Shown: in pieces, positions 36,369-48,643 of the stretch | Layout of the letters: each line of letters starts with the position of its first letter | How positions within the stretch are numbered: position 1 is the first letter of the stretch | Source of the DNA: Marasmius tenuissimus | Taxonomy: Eukaryota; Basidiomycota; Agaricomycetes; Agaricales; Marasmiaceae | Reading direction: 5' to 3' | Assembly (NCBI GenBank): GCA_029532415.1 | Contig: JAQOTA010000026.1 | Location: 62,001-126,000, forward strand | Length of the DNA stretch: 64,000 bases | Made by a program: the position numbers and the translations under genes | The notes under the pieces: generated by a model | The model's database searches: none | What the model saw: the letters and a program-made list of their open reading frames with translations, nothing else | Told to the model about the DNA's origin: nothing

Positions 36369-37597
36369 TTTTTGTAGGAGATTGGCACCGAAGAAACTGC
36401 GTTAAGAAATACAAAGTGGAAGGAAGTTTTGAATGAGAGTCGATCATTGCGGGAGTAGCAAAGAGACGCTTCGGAGTTTGCCGGTCAAACTTCCGTCATT
36501 GAACCGACCACGTGGGTCGCGTTTCTGAATCTGCAATCTCGACGTTGACAATGACCCCCTCCAGAACAGCAGCATCAGGGTGAGCTATTCATACTCGTTC
36601 CGCGGTTATGGCAGGAAATAACCGCTTTCCACCGTTTTCAGAAAGATCCAGCGAATAACACTCAGTCCTACTCTCGAGCCGGCCAGGATGACAGGAATAT
36701 TGGCCTAATGGTAAGCACATACCTGACTTGTAATCTCCAGTTCTTGCGGCTTTATCCATCCACCCGACAGTCAACTCTTCACATCTTGATTTTCGACGAA
36801 CATCAGACTTCGGCGCTTCGGCATGAGAAATAGGATCCTTACAACGCGAATACGCTAACTGTGCTCGTAAGGACAAGGGCCTCAAAAGGGAATGCGATTG
36901 ATGGCGTTATGATGCCTGGATTGGGACGCCTGAATCGAGAGGCTGGTGGCAGTCAAGGTGAGCACATCAATTCCTATTCATATGATCCAGGCCCAAGCCA
37001 TTACCCGAAAGTGCCACCTAAATCTGGAACCAGTGGTCAACAGGACGCCTGAGTTCGGTCAATGGTGAGTACATAGATGTCCCGCAATCGAATGTTCCTG
37101 ACCTCAGCTGCTCGAATCAGACCAAGAATCAGACAGACCTACCTAAACGCCCACTGACGCGACAATATCATTCCGACACAAGAGCATAAAGGACATGGTC
37201 GATGCCACAGTTCAAGTTCATGGATGTGGCAGCAGAACCGGGTGGTTAGTCGCAAATGAGGTGAGCACATGTCGAAAACTACAGTCGTGACCTCCGCCAT
37301 TTTTGCTCAACCCCAACCAAGAGCTTGCAGTCAGCTACTCACACTCACGGCCACTCAGTACTCGACATTCAACGCCCCTCCTAGAGTCGGGTATTGGTTC
37401 AAGCTGCCACCCCGAAAGCGGATGCCACAATACTACTTCTACCCGGAATCTCCACTACGCTTTGACAATGGCCACATGCCACACATACCTCCAAATACGA
37501 GCATCAATGGCACAACGCTTTGACCTCGACAATTATGATATAAAGGCCAGGCCACTCTCCAAACAATGCATCCCCACCCCCCAAATTCTTAGTCAAA
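36369..37597. other. Intergenic, with a recurring GGTGAGCACAT word
   Basis: No gene recognised. GGTAAGCACAT, GGTGAGCACAT (twice) and GGTGAGTACAT occur at about 36713, 36957, 37063 and 37263. TATAAA at 37539-37544 precedes the next ATG by about 55 nt. The last 150 bp are recognisable, diverged, in the duplicate at about 57250-57360. Confidence 0.4.
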
Positions 37598-38629
37598 ATG
37601 ACTTCAGCCACTTCGACCCGCCCTCTCTCCCCAAATCCAACCTCTCCCTCGACATCTCCTCTCGCACGTAGACGCATCCCGACTCGTCCCCAATTTTACC
37701 TCGATTCACACACCACGCCTCCCCCTTCGGCGATTGCAGATCTCGATGCGTTGCTCACGCAGGATATCATGTCGTGGAGGGAGCTTTCGGACGAGCAAGA
37801 GCAGGAACAGGAACAAGAGCCGGAACAGGAAGAAGAAGACCAGGCGGAGGAGGGGAAGAGACGCACGTTCTTGCGTCGACAGGTTCAGCTTCCTGGTTAC
37901 TGGGCTAGACATGGATTCGGGAACTCGAATGGGCCGTCTAACATTCGATGGGATGTCTCCATGAAGGACGCCAAGCTCGAGGATGCCGATGCGAAGTCTG
38001 TGTTGACAACACGGACGAACAAAACCCACACAGGTACGAGTTCTGCTAAGCTATCCTCGGCTGCGCTGGTTCGTCAACGCCTCGATGAAGAACAAGCGGA
38101 TTACGTATTCGACTTCAAAGCGCGTCTTCTCAAAGATCTTGAGAAAGACACCAAGATGCGGGAGAAGCAGCGTCTGAAGGAGTTGAAGAGGCAGGAACAA
38201 GAAGGGAGGGATGGAGTGCGGAAGCGTCTTGGGTCGTTGTTCTGTCGACGTACCGCAAAGGAGAATTCGGGGATTTTGGAACGAGGAGTGGAGAGGACGG
38301 AGAACGTACAGCTGGAGAGGTTACCTGGACCGTTCGGGTTTGTCGCGCCGTCAACGAAGCCCTCTGCACCATCCATGTCCGCAATCACGCCCACACCTCC
38401 ACCTCGCCGCTCTTCTGGGGGCACGGTTGCACCTGTTTCGAGCTCAGGCTCGCGGAGGGCGCAGCCTGCGGAAGTTTTGGAGAGGAAAAGGAGGCTACGT
38501 CGTTCGAGATCGTTCGCTGGGTTCCGTCCCGACTTTTCGATTGAGGATATGAAGGCTGTCGGAATGGAAACTGCGAACTCTGAAGGGCCAGGCCGGGATG
38601 TGCAGAGGAGGCAAGCTTACTATTTCTGA
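37598..38629 (+). CDS. Hypothetical protein with Glu/Gln tract and RRSRSFAGFRP motif
   Basis: I do not recognise a domain. A single exon encodes 343 aa: a Ser/Pro/Thr-rich N-terminus, a conserved-looking SAIADLDALLTQDIMSWREL helix, a Glu/Gln-rich tract (EQEQEQEPEQEEE), RRTFLRRQVQLPGYWARHGF, a charged helix with possible coiled coil (LLKDLEKDTKMREKQRLKEL), RKRLGSLFCRRTAKEN, a Pro/Ser region, LRRSRSFAGFRP, and the end RRQAYYF. Distant paralogue of 14803-15618. A degraded copy lies at 56220-57243. It is convergent with membrane protein copy B, and the pair was duplicated as a block. TATAAA lies about 55 nt before the ATG. Confidence 0.8.
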   Translation: MTSATSTRPLSPNPTSPSTSPLARRRIPTRPQFYLDSHTTPPPSAIADLDALLTQDIMSWRELSDEQEQEQEQEPEQEEEDQAEEGKRRTFLRRQVQLPGYWARHGFGNSNGPSNIRWDVSMKDAKLEDADAKSVLTTRTNKTHTGTSSAKLSSAALVRQRLDEEQADYVFDFKARLLKDLEKDTKMREKQRLKELKRQEQEGRDGVRKRLGSLFCRRTAKENSGILERGVERTENVQLERLPGPFGFVAPSTKPSAPSMSAITPTPPPRRSSGGTVAPVSSSGSRRAQPAEVLERKRRLRRSRSFAGFRPDFSIEDMKAVGMETANSEGPGRDVQRRQAYYF

Positions 38630-39424
38630 CCTTTTCCCTCCTAATCGACGATTGTTGCGACCTCCTTACTTATGACCTATGCTTTCATGCTAATCTATGC
38701 TCACACACATAAGTAATCATGCGTCTCACTCATCTATCGTGGCATCCTTTTGTATTTTTAGCACTTGAAGTGGACCTTTCGACAGAGATGGTAAGAAACG
38801 AAACAAGGAATTGGGAGACGTCCGACCTCGAAACGCCAGTACCCATATTATTTGCACCTAAAATGTCAAGTCGAGATATGGCCTCACCCACTCAATGACC
38901 TTGACGCGAACATCAATGAAATGATGAGTCAACGCATTTGAGCGCGTTGCCACAATTGGGATGTGATTCGGTGAAGTTGAACGTTTAGACGCGGTCCTAG
39001 ATATTCCTTACCACTGGCATACGGACATCATGGGAAGGCGGGCGATAAGTAATAGGAGCAAACGAAAAGCAGGATAGCAGGGATTTTACGTATACATACA
39101 GTACATAGCAAGATCAGGTCGAGGGAACGAAGAGAGCAAGTCAATACAGCAATGCGATAGCGAGAAGGAGGGAGTACAAGGACAACGAGGAAAATCAAAG
39201 GAACGCCACCGTCCTCAAGGCACCCTAGCGTCTGGGTGCTTGAGCCTCCGCAATCAGGAGATGGCGAATCGTAATGAAGAGAGAGAACGAAGCCACACAG
39301 CAAGGCAATAGCAAGATTTAAGGAGCCTCAGTGAACGAAAAAGAAACGGTACTGGGAGGTTTGGAACGCTCGGTCGTCTAGGACTTAGGAATATGCGGTT
39401 ACACGATCTTGAGCCGACAAGGGA
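38630..39424. other. Convergent 3' flanks, source of a duplicated segment
   Basis: No coding sequence called. Reverse complement of 39000-39270 aligns with 55500-55740; the copy here keeps its CpG sites. Confidence 0.6.
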
Positions 39425-42400
39425 TTAAGAGGCGGGCGCCAGAGAACTGTTGCAACAGCTGTGAGCTTGGAAGATCGAGATGGCAGTAAAGTGGCACTTA
39501 CCTAGACACTGACAACTTGTCGAGTGGCGACCAGAGTGGCACCCAGGTCCATTAGGTGACGGCGCCAGTGGGACTCGATTTTCCTTCTCTGCCCGACGAC
39601 CAGCCGAATCCTCCACTGATGCTTCGTCTGATGACTCTGATGACAATTCCTCCGAACTCTGTGGTCGCTCCTCCTGCTCTCTCGGTAATGAGGGGTCGAA
39701 GAGAACATCGATCTCGCTTGAGTTGAAAGCAGCGTGTCTCCAGACTATCCCTTCCTCCGTTACCCAGAAAGCATGACCAAAACGTGGATCGAGCCAATAA
39801 CGATCCAGCCGAAGTTCGTTATTCAGGGGGTCTAACACCATCGTAAAGATTTCTAGTTTGTGATAAGTCGTTTCGGGGGAGAAGTGGAAGCTTCTGTGGT
39901 GTCGGTGACCTTCTGGACTGCGCAGAGAAAACTGGAACCGATAGGTGGGAAGCAGGACGTATTCGGATTCGGAGTCATCGGGACTCGATCCATTAGAGAG
40001 GTCATAATTCGCCTCTAACCAACAAGTGGTTTGTTCCATCGCTTCGGGTCCCTCTCCTGAGTTCTGTGGCTGTCCCTCTTGCTCTCCTGATCCTGGATGT
40101 TCATCTAAACCATCAATCTCACTCTGAGGGGTGACGGCGTGGCGGGCAATTGATGTTTTCCCCGTTCCCGAGGTATTACAGGTACTCAGAGCGGCCCAAT
40201 CAGGATGCAGTACAAGGTTTCCAGTGAGGGGGAACAGCACCATCGAAAGTTCCTTCAGTCGGGGAATTTGAACGGTTCCCCGGGAGAAGAAGATAGAATT
40301 CCCGTGGTCACCCTTCGGACCTTCTGGACCGTGTAGAGAAAACTGGAACTGATAGGTGGGAATGAACTCGATCGTGAGCTTCCTAAAAATCCATTCGTCG
40401 ACTTCTTCGGCGTGAATATGGACTTGGTAGCAGCCTGGTGCGACCTCCGGGAAGGCATCGAATCTAAGGGGGTCCCACTTAGAAGGCTGCTCCGATGGCT
40501 TAATTTTCTTCTTCGTACTGCAAACTGCCCACTGGTCGTCCACGTCGTCCTGAGACCATTGAAAAATAGTAGCCACAAAAACTCCGCCTCCACGAACCGT
40601 TTTGCCCTTTGCCAAAAGAACAGGGACAATCTTCCTGTGATAAGGGATACGTATCATGGCTACGACAACCACATCTCGCCGGAGGCATAAATCTTCCATA
40701 TGAGATTCGATCGGTGATGGGTCGGAATGCTCCCATTCTTTGTTCCAATCCTGTTGTGTTTGTAGTCCAATCTGATACTGTGGCAGCCGAAGTTGGAGAG
40801 CATTTTCCCTCCATCTCCGGCGATTGCGTCCAATGGCAAGGTTGAGCCTCACCAAGAACGATACTCCCACACAGTTGCTGCTCCCGTTGTCAATGAAGAA
40901 CGTAAAATTCGTATGTTTCTTGAGTAGCGATAGAAGCTCACGATATGGCTCCAGCGTGAGCTGAGTGCTGCGGAGGACCAGGGTTGTGAAGGTCGATGGT
41001 AAATTTGGGAGGGAATGTAGGATCGAAAACACTCCCTTCCATGTGATTTTGGCAGTCGGGAGATAGAGAATCTCTGTTGATTGAATTTGTGTAATGAACT
41101 TGTCTGTGCTGCCCTCTTTGAGAGGTAACCTAATGGACACATACGGGGGGGAAAACTCGGGAGATCCAGGACCTTTCGGGTCCATACGGCCAAAACAGGG
41201 AGGTGGTGTTATGGAGCGAAGGCGTTGTATGGAGAACCTAACATGATCAATCAGGTGAAAATAGGCGCCTGACAAGCTCTGGTCGCTCTCGTCTTCTATG
41301 AATAATGAATAGAAAAACTGACTCAGATAAGGCGAACCAGTTAGAAGCTTTAGTCCCATTAGCTCGGAAACGGGGGGAGTGCGATCAAAGGGCACAGGAA
41401 ATAGGATGTATTCCCAACGTTCCAGCTCAGGACTATTCGCAGGGAGAAGCCTCAGCAAACGCATTTCGCTTGACAAGGTTTCCCATATTTCACGATAACC
41501 GTGAAGGATGGGGCCACCGAAAGAACTGATCCTCTCGTGAGAAGCCAACTGCTCCGCAGACAACCGCGCTTCCATCTTTTGGATCCATTGCAACCCAAGG
41601 TGGTGGGAAAGAGTGTCGGATAGGCCTGCACGTTTCACAAAACGGTGCTCCGTAATGCAAAGGTAGGTCTCTAGAATGGCGCTCTCAAATATCAGCGCGT
41701 ACTCCTTGTATATGCTGCGATCTTCGCTCGATCCGACATCTGGGATCGTGTCTCCAATCAACCGGCCACTCTTGGAAAGGCAGCAATCGCCCTTTAAGTC
41801 GCAGATCTGACCTATTCGCATGTACTCACTATCCAGATATGACAAGGGAGCGAGAGTCTCCGTGAGGGATGGGGATGGGGCATCGAAAAAGGCCAGTGAC
41901 CACGACAGATGTAGGTTGGAATCCATGTCTGGCGGTGCGACCAGTCGGTGAAACAAAGTATTACTATAGTCGATGATGAGGTTAATGGCTCTGCTATCTA
42001 AGAAGCCCGTGCTTTCGCCCTCAAATTCTTCGACGAAAGCAACCTCGAGAGCATTGGTACCAGGGAGCTGCCGGGTGCGCGAAGCAAAAATAGTGTGTTG
42101 GTGTTTTCCACCTCCGACAAGGAAGGTGAGCGAGTTCCACCTAGCGCCACGGGGAACAGCGGTCGCGCAAAGAAGCTTCCGCGAACTCTCATGCGAGACA
42201 TCCGCAAGGATCGCATAGTAAATGGAGGAGCCGTCAATCTCAATTCGTCCTAACGGACCGACGTATGGGCTGACACCCGTAAGAAAATCCTCGACATAGT
42301 GGGCAACAAAGGATTGTCTCCATTGAGTATCCTGACCGATGATGAATGATGACAATCTTTCAGTCAAAAGGCGAAGAGGGTGCGGAGAGGTGATTAATGG

Positions 42401-43623
42401 AAAGATATGATCCACAGCCAGAACTTGCTGGGCCTGGGCCACGGGGATCAATTCGGGGTCGGAGCGAGCGCCGAGACAATTCCTCTCCTCTGCATCCACA
42501 GAAAGCGGTCGTAATTTCGGGAGCAATCCAAGGCGCACGGTCAATCCTGTGTCCTGCTCATCCCAAGACGGATTAGAGCCCCAAAGGAGAAGACGTAGAA
42601 TGGAAAGGGCCGCTTCCGCTCCGAACCAGGCATACGGTCCATTTTTCGCACTCGTCTGGCTGACCAGGTTGAAACAACCCACATAACCGGTCACAATCAT
42701 ACCCATCCCTACCACCAAAGAGACCTGTAGTGCGACCAGCATATGGTTGCCTGAATCATGTCCCCGCCGTTGTGTCTCGGACGTTGAGCCTTTCTCGAGA
42801 TCAGAAGCACGTCGTTCAGAAGACTGCACGGGGAGAGTCTTCAGACGTGATTCCAAAAGCATATCCTGCTCCTGAATGGCTTTTTCGATAGAGAGGGGAT
42901 CTCGATGTCTCTCCTTCATGAGGAAGAGACTGGACGAGGTGATGTAATGTATTCGGCGCTGCAAGACGAGCTGCGTCGAGACTACACACAGAAAGGAGCC
43001 GAAAGATCGGAGTGCAGGGAACATCCATACCAGAGCATTTCGCTGGTCATTGATGGCGAGATAAATATAGGGTGTGAGGGCAACTATGGACGCAAGTGCC
43101 GAAGTTAGGATGAGGCAAAGATTCCAGGATAAATTCGGGCGCTGAGAAGCAGTGATTAGGCTGAGAGCAAGGCTAAAACTAAGATACATACCAAAAGACT
43201 GGCAGCCGCTCCTTCAGCCTTCTTCCATCCAAAACGCTCTATGCTCAATATCATTCCTGGATTATCGATGTGTTGTTCCTTCATCAGCCGCTCTAACCGA
43301 ACTTCTGCGCCGTATCGCTTCGTTCCCGGTGCAAGGGTGACCATAGACGCTACTGACCCTGTCGTACCAAAGCCGGCGTCATGTAGCCAACTCCCTCCAT
43401 AAAAGGGTCTTGTCATTGCTGCAACAAAGGTTGCAAACGATATCTTCACCACTCCGAGGCTGCCGAAGATGGAGAGGGGAGCCGCTGCTGCGTAGAGATA
43501 GCCTTTCTGTAGTGCATCCCCTACATGTCGTTCACACTGCTCTGTGCCTAGCAGAGGAAGAAGGGCTGCAATATCTTGAATCCCATTAGATATGGTGTCA
43601 CCGAAGTTCTGAGTTTGTGCCAT
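39425..43623 (-). CDS. Giant multi-pass membrane protein of unknown function, copy B
   Basis: Paralogue of 24765-29077 with the same architecture. Exon 1 (43192-43623, MAQTQNFGDTISNGIQDIAA) is nearly identical to copy A; a 50-nt intron (43142-43191) sits at the same codon; exon 2 reads RPNLSWNLCLILTSAL onward, giving about 1,380 aa. Hydrophobic segments and the GSNPSWDEQ motif are conserved. Two C-terminal repeats are visible: YQFQFSLHGPEG...LSMVLFPLTGNLVL and YRFQFSLRSPEGHR...FTMVLDPLNNELRLDRYW. The exact C-terminus is uncertain: a splice donor conserved among copies (CTAGGTAAGTGCCAC on the minus strand, about 39490-39505) lies just before the ORF stop. Function unknown. Confidence 0.78.
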
Positions 43624-46600
43624 TGTTCGACCTCATTTTGAGAATCAGGGTGGCGGCATCGCGGAGAATTTGGTGAAATTACCTTGGAGGGAGTCAGAAC
43701 GGAAGGTTTCAAACGTCTTGAACTATGATTCGTCCATATTTTTACTTGACGGACTATCTTGTTCCGTACCCCGTGGTGTGACCTTGTGTCTATATCTGTA
43801 GAGGACTCTGGGAGACTCTGGGAAATCTCGATGAGTAGCCTGAGAGTTTTGAGGCTCAACTTCAAGTCAACGTAGGGAAAGACTCGACTCACGATAGATA
43901 TGTCTACCTAGCTCATAATAATTTTCAGTGTCCTGAGCTACTAGCAGGGTGTCGTATCTCTACTGCTGGTATCTGGAGTGTCATGCAAACGTCGTTGGAA
44001 TGAGGAAAGACTCAAGAGAAGGTCCGTGGGAACTATGAAATCGAACAAGTTGAACGTGACGTACGTCACATGTCTCTAACTCGCGCCCACAATGACCAAC
44101 ACAATTGACAGTCCGATCCATAGCGCCGCCCTGGGCGACAAGTTCCCTCCTCATATCGACATATAACATTTGATTCGAAAGCCATCATATTTCATAGATT
44201 TAAACTGGAGCCAGGAGGTACGTACAATTGTCCGACTTGAGTGCACATGTTGACCAAAGATCTAAAGACAGAAAGGAGGGCTCGAACTAAGTCAGCTTTG
44301 GCATCGAACTGCCCAGGCGGTACGACGGAGGAAAGAAAGCTTTTGCGGGCGATTGAGACCAAACCTCGAAGCTCATTCCTGGTTGAAAAATCCAATATTC
44401 TGGCGAAATACGAAGTCAAAGACGTAAAGTAATCAACGAGTTGCATTGTTTTCAACACTAAAGACCTCCTGGAGGAAGCGAAGCAGTGTTGCTCAGACAA
44501 AGTTGCAATACTGCAAGGAGCAGGAGAAAGAGAGAAGGCAGAAAGCCTCAGGCGGTGGTAACAAACCGCTGAGGTAGTATGGTATTCCTAGCTAGCTTAT
44601 ATATGAGAGTACAAGATAGCTAGAATATAGTAGAATGGAGTAGAATGTACTGTGCATGATGTAGGTCCAACTGTGCATGATGTACATAGGAGTATGTACG
44701 ATCAGTAAGGCAAAGGGTTGTGGAGTACGGAGGAGTATAGTGAGTAATGTAGGTCTGAGGACAATGATATCATACAATGTGTAGGGTCAGGTAGGCACAA
44801 TGGTTAGCTAAGCCAAAGTTGCCATACCTAGAATATTGACTGACAATGTAACCCGGATACTGGATGTAGCCTGTCAGTCACGTAGCCGGACACTTTAGTA
44901 GCAGATACGAAATGTGTCAATGTAGCGGCTACAGGACCTGCGCGGGCCAGAGGAGGGCCGGATTTCCGTGGCGGTCATTGATTCTGGGGGCGTGCCTTCG
45001 GTTTGACGTTGTTTTCTCCCTCCCTCATTGTAGTTTTTATGGTACCTACTGCAGTGGATACCGACAAGTTTCTCAATGATCATTACTTGATCCATCCCAG
45101 TCATAATAGTAAAAATCTGGATGCCCCACAAAGAGCTAACTATGCCAAGAAGCTAAAGAGTTTTATGAATGCAAAAGATACTGTCGATATTGCTGGGATC
45201 ACAACGAGATAGAAGCTCAGCACGACTATGAAGCAAGGAGGAGTACTCAGAGTTATGGGGTGAAATTGCAAGCTGAGAGGCTGACTGTGCGTTCTTCGGA
45301 TCAGATCAAGTCATTTTTACTGACAACTTGTTTTTGCGAGTCAAGTATGGAGCAACAAGAGTCGGAAAGATTTTTGGATTGACAGGTAGAAGGTGCAAAC
45401 GAAAAAGGGTGTCGCCACAGAGACACTTATTTTCGACTGGCCGGATTGGATGCGCAGGGTGATGACGACAACGACAACCCAGATGTGGAGGCAGCCGCGT
45501 TCGACTCTTAAGATTTATTCACTGTATGTACATTATTCCAACTGAACCCAAGTCACCAATCTGTCTCATGATGGTCTGGGACTTCAAAAATGACGCGGAC
45601 GAGGTGTTAGCGCCCTTAGGCATGCAGTTGGCTACCCTCAGTGACGTTTTGTGTCCGATACCATGTGACCGGCTACACTCTGTGTCAGCGTCTGTTGGAC
45701 AGTGTCTTGCTCAACACTGAAGCGAAGAAAGGTGGAAGGAGTGGAAACGCGAAGACAAGACTATGATCTGTCCTGGAGACCAAAGGTACGCACACAAATA
45801 CGTAAGTATTGATAATTGTTAAGTGGAGAAAATAAACCAAGAAAAGCAATGTTTGCCTTTCTGGAAATTGACTTTCACGTGGAGAGACCATAAAGAGGCA
45901 TAAAGTCACGGGAGGCCGGATAAGTACAATCAAAATTATTTCAAGCAGGACAGAACCCTCTCCTTTTGGAGTCGGGAAACAGTCCTTCTCATGCCATAGC
46001 GTGCATACTCAACCCCAATGAGATGTCCGTGGACCATGTCGGACACTGGAAGACTAAATCAGACAACACTGGACAATCACAGATTTTTCCTGACACTTTT
46101 GTGTAGAACAACCACGATAAGTTAAAAATAGACCTCACTCACCTTTCGTTCGAATCTCTTCAAGTCCAATAACGTCTTCCTCTCGTTGACGAGTCTTTGG
46201 TCTTCTCCATTTTCTCTATTTTCGAGCGTGGGTGTGGGTCCGCACTTGGGCCGCGCAGGGTTCAAATTGGCACATGGTCCGTGCAATTGTTGACAGTAAT
46301 TTGATTGTTCCAAATTTCACATATACATACGCGCAACGAGTGCCTTCGCCCCAGCTTTCTTTCCTTCCTTCCCCCACCATCACACCCGCCTATTGCTAGC
46401 TGTCCGCCCTCTACTTCTCTCCCCTCCCTCATCATCACTGATAGCAAGCAAGCACTTGGATTATGGGTATACCTGTCAAAGAGTGAGCAGAAGCGGATGC
46501 TGAGGGGGACTTAGGTGTGTTGTAAACCCTTTTCGTATTATAGGTATCACTGATGCGTTTTTTGTGCCTTATTAGCTGCGGTGATGATTTATGGTGTTCC

Positions 46601-48643
46601 AATGCCCTTTATACGCGTCAAACACGAAGAAAACTCGGTCCTCGGTCCTCCTTTGCCCCTCTGTCATCAGATCCATGTCAAGCAATCAATGGAACGGATG
46701 TGCCAGTCTGGTGAGCACTGAGAACACTGTCTATCTACTCTCTTACATTCACTAACTGCATTTCTACAGCAAATCGAAGTCTTTGGCACAAAACGTGGAG
46801 TTGAATTGGTACGCTGAGTTGTTCTGCCCATTGACGCGACTCAAGTGTTGCAGAATCCTCTTTGGTTGTCTGGAGGTTTGCCTAGTTAGCAGGTGTGTAT
46901 CCTATTTGGTCTTTGCTTCGTCATATACTCATGCAGCCAGTCTATGTCACAGATTTTCAAGCACTTATCGAGCCTCGGTCGACTCAGAAAACTCAAGAGG
47001 AGATGAGAGAGGAGATGAGAGAGGAGGTGGAAATGGGGGTGCAGTCAATTGGAGCAGACTTACCACAAACTTGTACTGACCAGGCTGTAGACAAGTTACA
47101 AGTAGATAGGTCTGTACATTGCCTCGTAGCATAGAAATATTATTTCTCATTGCTATACATTGACTGGACCGATATATGCTACCTGGAGAGCTATCCTACT
47201 GCGGGTCAAACTCAGCCCTATGACAGTCCGAAATAGTTCGAAAAGGTCCGGGGTTCAAGGTGGTCAGGAAAAACCGCCACTTGCTGACCATTTGGAGTCA
47301 TGTTGGACAATCTGGGACTGTTTTTGGGTAGTCTGGTATAGACTATAGTCCCCCATAGTCCAGGGATTCCTGACTGGGACTCAACAGACAGCCACAATGC
47401 AGACATTATCTTGACTACGATTGAATGGACCTATTCAAGCTTTCTTCAAAGTCCCCCTTTTCACTGCCAACTCTTCGGTTTGGATGCAGCTTCAGAGAGC
47501 ATGGCTCAAATATCACCACAGAGGGGGATTTAGATCAAGGTGAGCTTAATGTTCCACAGTCGTAGTATGAAATAATCATATCCAATTGTTTATCATAGCG
47601 CACATATAACGTGGAACAGACAACAGAATCAGGTGTCCTGATTTGCGCATGCAAAAATATTGCCTTTGTCCGAACTCGATCCCCAGAAGTGGCAGCAAAC
47701 ACGACCAAATGTCACCTCAGAATACCTCAAGCTGATTTTCAATGCCCAGTCTCTACTCGTGTATTGCTCTCACGCACTACCCAGCTCACATTAAACATCC
47801 TGATGGCCAAACAGAACAAGATCCAACCCAAGTCCAAGAGTAAGCCTAAAGCAGGCAACCAGTCCAAGGGCAAGTCCAAGTCGAAAGCGGATACTTCAAG
47901 TCGTCCCTGTTACATCCATGCATCTTACCCTGGTCTATCTCACCTAGTCACATCACACTTGGCTAGTCACATCACCTCCAGACCCATTCCGGGTACTTCC
48001 GGGCTATTGTTCTAGTTCATTCCAACACTATTCCATCCCCGGCACTCAACCTTCACTTCCGCGGTTCAGTCTCTCACACCAAGTCCATCCCCGGAACCTC
48101 CGCTTCCAGGACTACTTCCATTCTTCATTCTGACTTATTCTGACTTACTTATCTCCGACTTCTGAGATATTCCCACGCTCACTTATTCTGTTCATATCTT
48201 CATTCCATCATGCACTTATTCATTTCCGGTTCATTTCCCTTCCAGTACTTTTCTCCCCGCATTTGACTTCCATATGATACATCAACATTTCCCGCACTTG
48301 ACTCACTTATGATTCATTCATTTACTATAACCCTATATAAGCTCTATACTTCTATCCTGTATCTTTAGACTCGAAATCAACCAGGTTTCAACCAGGATCA
48401 ACCTGGATACTTCTCTATTATGTCTTTCCTTCTCTCTTGCAACTTGTCCTCTTAGTCTAGTAGAAGGACAGCTCAGTTCATGGTGCTGTTGGCGAAACCT
48501 TCAGCTACTGTCTGCTCTAGATCCGTTGCTCCCACACTCCTTCATCATATCTCTTTCCTATCCATCTATCCGACAGCATATAAAATCCCATATCTTACTT
48601 ATCCCTATCCGATCCACACGATCCTAACAGTCCCCCTGGTCGC
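43624..48643. other. Repeat-rich stretch without a supported gene
   Basis: Short ORFs only. A 102-codon minus-strand ORF (44192-44500) has no recognised motif. Fragments that look like decayed coding sequence are NDHYLIHPSHNSKNLDAPQR (about 45080) and a Glu-rich EEMREEMREEVEMG with a repeated GAGATGAGAGAG (about 47000). 44590-44800 has short degenerate duplications (CTGTGCATGATGTA twice). 47800-48480 is rich in TTCATTC/TTCC words with a TATATAAGC box near 48335, like part of an LTR, but no paired end was found. Confidence 0.35.

Noticed and set aside
47600..48480. Possible solo LTR (TATATAAGC box, biased composition)
   Set aside because: No paired LTR, no clear TG...CA ends with target duplication, no reverse transcriptase or integrase motif in the window.
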